A DNA stretch of 64,000 nucleotides from Streptococcus sp. zg-86 (GTDB taxonomy: Bacteria > Bacillota > Bacilli > Lactobacillales > Streptococcaceae): contig NZ_CP072115.1 of NCBI RefSeq assembly GCF_017639855.1, positions 1,054,001-1,118,000 of the forward strand, read 5' to 3'. How positions within the stretch are numbered: the stretch's first letter is position 1; every line of letters begins with the position of its first letter. Shown here piece by piece: positions 60,372 through 64,000 of the stretch. Both the position numbers and the translations under genes were made by a program. The notes under the pieces were generated by a model, which was not told where the DNA came from, ran no database searches, and was given only the letters and a program-made list of their open reading frames with translations.

Positions 60372-61433
60372 TTAGTTAGCTCCTTTCGCTTTTTTGTTCC
60401 GTTTCAGTAATTGTTCAAAGACAAATTTCACACCGACAAAGAAGATGATAGAGGCAGTCACGACATTAATCAATTCAGGTGGGATTTGTGCTTTGACCAT
60501 ACCAGGTGCCCCAATTGATAACAAGCCAAACAAGAAGGCTGCTAATGGGATACCCAGAGGGGAATTAGAAGCAAGCAGGGCAACGGACATCCCGTTAAAA
60601 CCGATATCCAAATTTCCGCCCTGTGTATAGACATTTTGGAAGGTTCCAAGTCCTTGTACTGCGCCACCAAGACCCGCTAAAGCACCTGAGATAATCATGG
60701 ATAGAATAATGGTTCGTTTTGCTGACATTCCTGCATAGTCTGAAGCAGTTGGATTCAATCCTACAGAGCGGATTTCAAAACCAAGTGTTGTCTTGGTCAA
60801 TAAGAACCAAATAAGGAGTACCGCAATAATTGCAAAGAAAATACCAATATTCATCCGTGAATTATCTGTTAAAGAACGAAGCCATTCTGTTTGGTAAGAA
60901 GCATTCGCAGAGATATTGATACTCGAATCCTTGTTCTTCATCAAATCAGAAGCAAAGACATTGCGAATAATGTAGTTGCTAGAGTAGAGCAAGATATAGT
61001 TCATCATAATGGTCACAATAACCTCACTCGTCCCCAGATAAGCCCGTAAAACACCTGGTATGGCACCAGCAATTCCGCCTGCAATCATAGCAATGGCAAT
61101 GGTTGCAAGAATTAAGATAGGTCTTGATAAATCTGGATTTTCGAGAGCAAACCAGCCAGCAAATACCCAACCTACAAGCGCTTGACCTGATAAACCAACG
61201 TTAAAAAATCCTGCTCGGCTCGCAACAGCAAATCCAAGTGCTGTAAAAATTAAGGGGGCCATCGCTCGGAAAATTTCACCAATTGATTTGACAGAACCAA
61301 AGGCAGAATAGAATAATTCTTCATAACCCCAAAGTGGATCATAACCGAAAACCAGCATAATAATCGCTCCTAGTAGCAATCCAGATACGACTGCTAACAA
61401 AGGAAGGGTGATATTTTGTAACTTCTTAGGCAT
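60372..61433 (-). CDS. Nucleoside ABC transporter permease 1
   Basis: 353 aa from MPKKLQNITLPLLAVVSGLL; the ATG has AAGGAGG upstream and overlaps the ATPase stop by 8 bp. BPD_transp_2 permease with SRAGFFNVGLSGQALVGWVF and conserved coupling region IRSVGLNPTASDYAGMSAKR. Comparable to NupP/YufP. It forms the membrane channel with permease 2. Confidence 0.9.
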   Translation of the reverse strand: MPKKLQNITLPLLAVVSGLLLGAIIMLVFGYDPLWGYEELFYSAFGSVKSIGEIFRAMAPLIFTALGFAVASRAGFFNVGLSGQALVGWVFAGWFALENPDLSRPILILATIAIAMIAGGIAGAIPGVLRAYLGTSEVIVTIMMNYILLYSSNYIIRNVFASDLMKNKDSSINISANASYQTEWLRSLTDNSRMNIGIFFAIIAVLLIWFLLTKTTLGFEIRSVGLNPTASDYAGMSAKRTIILSMIISGALAGLGGAVQGLGTFQNVYTQGGNLDIGFNGMSVALLASNSPLGIPLAAFLFGLLSIGAPGMVKAQIPPELINVVTASIIFFVGVKFVFEQLLKRNKKAKGAN

Positions 61434-62961
61434 TTGCTTCCTCCTTTTCAAGTTTTCCACCAGCCATTAAGAATCCTAATTCTTGTTTATTGGTCTTGGC
61501 AGGATCGACAATACCATGAATCACACCATCGTGAATAACCGCAATACGGTCAGACACATCTAAAATTTCGTCCAATTCAAAGCTGACAACTAGAACAGCT
61601 TTGCCCTTATCCCGTTCAGCAATCAAGCGTTTCCGAATATATTCAATCGCACCAACATCTAAACCACGAGTCGGTTGGCTGACAATTAACAAATCAGGGT
61701 TTCGGTCAATTTCACGGGCAATGATCGCTTTTTGCTGATTTCCTCCAGAAAGTGCCTTTGCTGGAACAACTTCACTTGCACCACGAACATCAAACTCTGC
61801 CATTAAATCACGGGCCTTTTGATTAATGGTATCGTAATTTAAAATACCATTTTTTGAAATAGGCTCTTTATAATAAGTCTGTAAAGCAATATTTTCTGCC
61901 ACGGTCATTTGTAGAACTAAACCATCCCGATGACGATCTTCTGGTACATGACTGACATTCATTTCTGTGATTTTACGAGGCGTTTTTCCAACAACATCTT
62001 CTCCTTTGATCAGAATTTGACCAGATTTAACCTTACGAAGACCTGTAATAGCCTGAATCAGCTCACTTTGACCATTTCCGTCAATTCCTGCAATTCCCAC
62101 TACTTCGCCAGCTCGTACATCAAGCGACAAGCCTTTCACCGCTGGAATGCCACGGTTTTCATTAACTTCCAAATCTTTAATGGAAAGAATCACTTCTTTT
62201 GGATTGGCCGCAATTTTCTCTGTTTTAAAGGATACCGAACGTCCAACCATCCATTCTGCCAAGTCTTCATTGCTTGCTCCAGCAACTTCAACTGTTTCAA
62301 TCGATTTTCCACGACGAATAACTGTAACGCTGTCTGCTACTGCACGAATCTCATCTAGTTTATGGGTAATCAAAATAATCGATTTCCCTTCTTGAACTAG
62401 CGCCTTCATAATTTTTAGCAATTCGGTGATTTCAGCTGGTGTTAGAACCGCAGTTGGTTCATCAAAAATCAATAAATCTGCACCACGATACAGTGTTTTT
62501 AGAATCTCTACACGTTGTTGAGCCCCTACTGAGATGTCTGCTACTTTTGCAGTCGGATCGACATCTAAGCCATATTTGGCTGACAATTCTTTAATCTCCT
62601 GAATAGCTTTTTTTATATCAATGACACCGGCTTTAGTGGTCTCACTTCCCAAAATAATATTTTCAGCTACTGTAAAGGCATCAACTAGCATGAAATGCTG
62701 GTGTACCATTCCAATTCCAAGATGAGCCGCCTTAGAAGGAGAGTCAATTGTAACCACTTGGCCATTGATAGCAATTTCACCACTTGTAGGCTCAAGCAAG
62801 CCTGCAAGCATATTCATCAAGGTTGATTTTCCAGCACCATTTTCTCCTAAAAGGGCATGAATTTCCCCACGTCTGACATTCAAATTGATGTGATCATTCG
62901 CCACAAATTCCCCAAAGATTTTTGTGATTTCTCGCATCTCAATGACATAATCTTTTGTCAT
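61426..62961 (-). CDS. Nucleoside ABC transporter ATPase (two tandem domains)
   Basis: 511 aa. First domain: Walker A LLGENGAGKSTLMNMLAG, signature SVGAQQRVEI, Walker B LLIFDEPTAVLTPAE. Second domain: Walker A degenerate (GIDGNGQSELIQAITG, no Lys), signature LSGGNQQKAIIARE, and LLIVSQPTRGLDVGA in place of a DEPT box. This is the usual double-ATPase of purine-nucleoside and sugar importers (NupO/YufO-like). It powers the two permeases downstream. Confidence 0.92.
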   Translation of the reverse strand: MTKDYVIEMREITKIFGEFVANDHINLNVRRGEIHALLGENGAGKSTLMNMLAGLLEPTSGEIAINGQVVTIDSPSKAAHLGIGMVHQHFMLVDAFTVAENIILGSETTKAGVIDIKKAIQEIKELSAKYGLDVDPTAKVADISVGAQQRVEILKTLYRGADLLIFDEPTAVLTPAEITELLKIMKALVQEGKSIILITHKLDEIRAVADSVTVIRRGKSIETVEVAGASNEDLAEWMVGRSVSFKTEKIAANPKEVILSIKDLEVNENRGIPAVKGLSLDVRAGEVVGIAGIDGNGQSELIQAITGLRKVKSGQILIKGEDVVGKTPRKITEMNVSHVPEDRHRDGLVLQMTVAENIALQTYYKEPISKNGILNYDTINQKARDLMAEFDVRGASEVVPAKALSGGNQQKAIIAREIDRNPDLLIVSQPTRGLDVGAIEYIRKRLIAERDKGKAVLVVSFELDEILDVSDRIAVIHDGVIHGIVDPAKTNKQELGFLMAGGKLEKEEANA

Positions 62962-63063
62962 AATCTTCTTCCTTTCAGACTATTATTTTTTGTCAGCAAA
63001 ACCTATCAATACCTTTACTGATAAGCTTTGCTAAGAGAAAATAAATTCTTCCCCTCAACTCCT

Positions 63064-63093
63064 AAAACGGCGACCGAGTCAGGTCGCCGTTTC
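63064..63093 (-). terminator. Hairpin between the lipoprotein gene and the ATPase gene
   Basis: AAACGGCGACC-tgactc-GGTCGCCGTTTTAGG on the minus strand: an 11-bp stem with only four T. It probably attenuates read-through, so the lipoprotein is made in excess of the transporter. Confidence 0.7.
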
Positions 63094-63110
63094 GGATTAC
63101 ACACTATTCG

Positions 63111-64000
63111 TTATTTTTTCTCAGGTGTTTCTGGAACTTCAACTTTCTTGTCCAAGATGTCTTTCTTAGCAGCAGCTACTGCTTCTGACGCTTCGCTTGA
63201 AAGGTTTGTTTCAGCCAAGTCTACACCTTTATCAGCAAGTGAGAATGTGATGATTTCTCCACCAGGGAATTCACCTTTAAGAGCTTTGTTGGCAAGATCT
63301 TTTACAGAAGTACCAACTTGTTTCAATGTTGATGCAAGAACAAAGTTTGATTCTTTACCATCTTTAGAAGTATATTTACCTTCTGCTGATTGGTCACGGT
63401 CTACACCGATTACCCAAACTTTATCTGCTTCATTACGCGTTTCATTTTCTGCTTTAGCAGCAGCAAATACACCGTTACCGGTACCACCTGAAGCATGGAA
63501 AATAACGTCTGCACCAGCAGCATATTGAGCAGCTGCCAATGTTTGACCTTTCGCTGCATCTGCAAATGAAGCAGCATAGTCAACTGTAATCTTAATGTCT
63601 TTGTTTACTGATTTTGCACCAGCTACAAATCCAGCTTCAAAACGGTCAATGATAACCCCTTCAACACCACCGATGAATCCAACGTGGTTTGTTTTTGTTG
63701 CTTTTGCAGCCGCTACACCTGCAAGGTAAGATGCTTCATGGTCAGCAAATCCAACGCTTGCTACGTTCTTTTGATCTTTTACAACGCTATCGACGATAAC
63801 ATAGTTTGTGTCAGGGTTGTTTGGTGCTACTTCAGCAATCGCATTTTCCAAGGCAAAACCGATACCAAATACAAGGTTGTAACCACCTGAAACAGCTGAA
63901 TCAAGGTTTGTTACGTAGTCAGATTCGCTACCAGATTGGAAGTAAGTATAACCAGCGTCTTTCTTGAGACCATTTTCATCACCCCAAGCTTGCAATCCTT
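63111..64000 (-). CDS. BMP/PnrA-like nucleoside-binding lipoprotein (cut by window edge)
   Basis: At least 296 residues visible, N-terminus with signal peptide outside the window. DLDxxxSGGYNLVFGIGFAL, NVASVGFADHEASYLAGVAA, FIGGVEGVIIDRFEAGFVAG and DVIFHASGGTGNGVFAAAKA are the Bmp (PF02608) landmarks of PnrA/TmpC-type proteins, which bind purine nucleosides outside the membrane. It is the substrate-binding part of the ABC importer encoded directly downstream. Confidence 0.92.
   Translation of the reverse strand, partial: GLQAWGDENGLKKDAGYTYFQSGSESDYVTNLDSAVSGGYNLVFGIGFALENAIAEVAPNNPDTNYVIVDSVVKDQKNVASVGFADHEASYLAGVAAAKATKTNHVGFIGGVEGVIIDRFEAGFVAGAKSVNKDIKITVDYAASFADAAKGQTLAAAQYAAGADVIFHASGGTGNGVFAAAKAENETRNEADKVWVIGVDRDQSAEGKYTSKDGKESNFVLASTLKQVGTSVKDLANKALKGEFPGGEIITFSLADKGVDLAETNLSSEASEAVAAAKKDILDKKVEVPETPEKK

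Noticed and set aside
63028..63528. 166-codon plus-strand ORF opposite the Bmp-like lipoprotein gene
   Set aside because: Mirror frame of a strongly conserved gene; no ribosome site and no family resemblance.

Overview
The window is a low-GC Firmicute chromosome and reads as Streptococcus, most probably Streptococcus suis. The evidence is gene order and content: sortase A directly behind gyrA, a relQ-nadK-pseudouridine synthase-pta cluster, prs followed by a cysteine desulfurase, DUF1831, DUF4649 and rex, an asd RNA beside asd, streptococcal DUF1310 and DUF5052 proteins, and an LXG effector locus. The species call is inference from memory, not a database match.

Layout. 1-3.4 kb: start of glycerol kinase, an Mga-like regulator and an odd FAD oxidoreductase. 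3.4-4.3 kb: a gene-free block of three small repeat elements. 4.3-10.1 kb: three ABC exporter genes (a tandem pair of degenerate-site subunits plus one canonical partner) behind a MerR regulator with a visible operator. 10.2-12.5 kb: dapA, asd and the asd small RNA.

12.6-31.9 kb is the striking part: an AT-rich type VII secretion (LXG) effector island, all on the minus strand, without secretion-machinery genes. Reading with transcription (high to low coordinate) it has two DUF1310/lipase-like units, the second fused to a glycine-zipper tail; a membrane protein; DUF4176; a Lap1-like and a Lap2-like (DUF3958) partner; one LXG toxin gene with a glycine-zipper toxin domain and a membrane immunity protein. 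Behind it lies a train of orphan toxin tips, each followed by an immunity gene: glycine-zipper tips with membrane proteins, ART/TNT-like tips, DNA/RNA non-specific endonuclease tips with YezG/DUF600-type partners, and TNT NADase tips with small Imm59-like partners. A 465-bp linker is repeated almost exactly in front of two different tips, as expected for a bank of toxin ends exchanged by recombination. Much of the island is broken: single in-frame ochre codons and one-base homopolymer frameshifts recur.

32-41 kb: alkD-like, acetyltransferase, lipoprotein, fhs, the coaB-coaC-PanT-like operon (apparently leaderless), pgm and a clusterless mutY. 41.1-42 kb: a second copy of the ~290-bp repeat element next to a 41-bp tandem array of terminator-like units. 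42-49.5 kb: a second heterodimeric ABC exporter, pta, pseudouridine synthase, nadK, relQ and a divergent CYTH gene, then a third copy of the repeat element. 50-64 kb: prs, cysteine desulfurase, rex, a GATase, radC, srtA, gyrA, ldh and a nucleoside ABC transporter (two permeases, ATPase, start of the lipoprotein gene).

Themes: sugar and redox metabolism (glpK, pta, rex, ldh), drug efflux (two heterodimeric ABC systems; GyrA keeps wild-type S81/E85), cell-wall and cofactor supply (dapA/asd, coaBC, fhs), and inter-bacterial antagonism (the LXG island).
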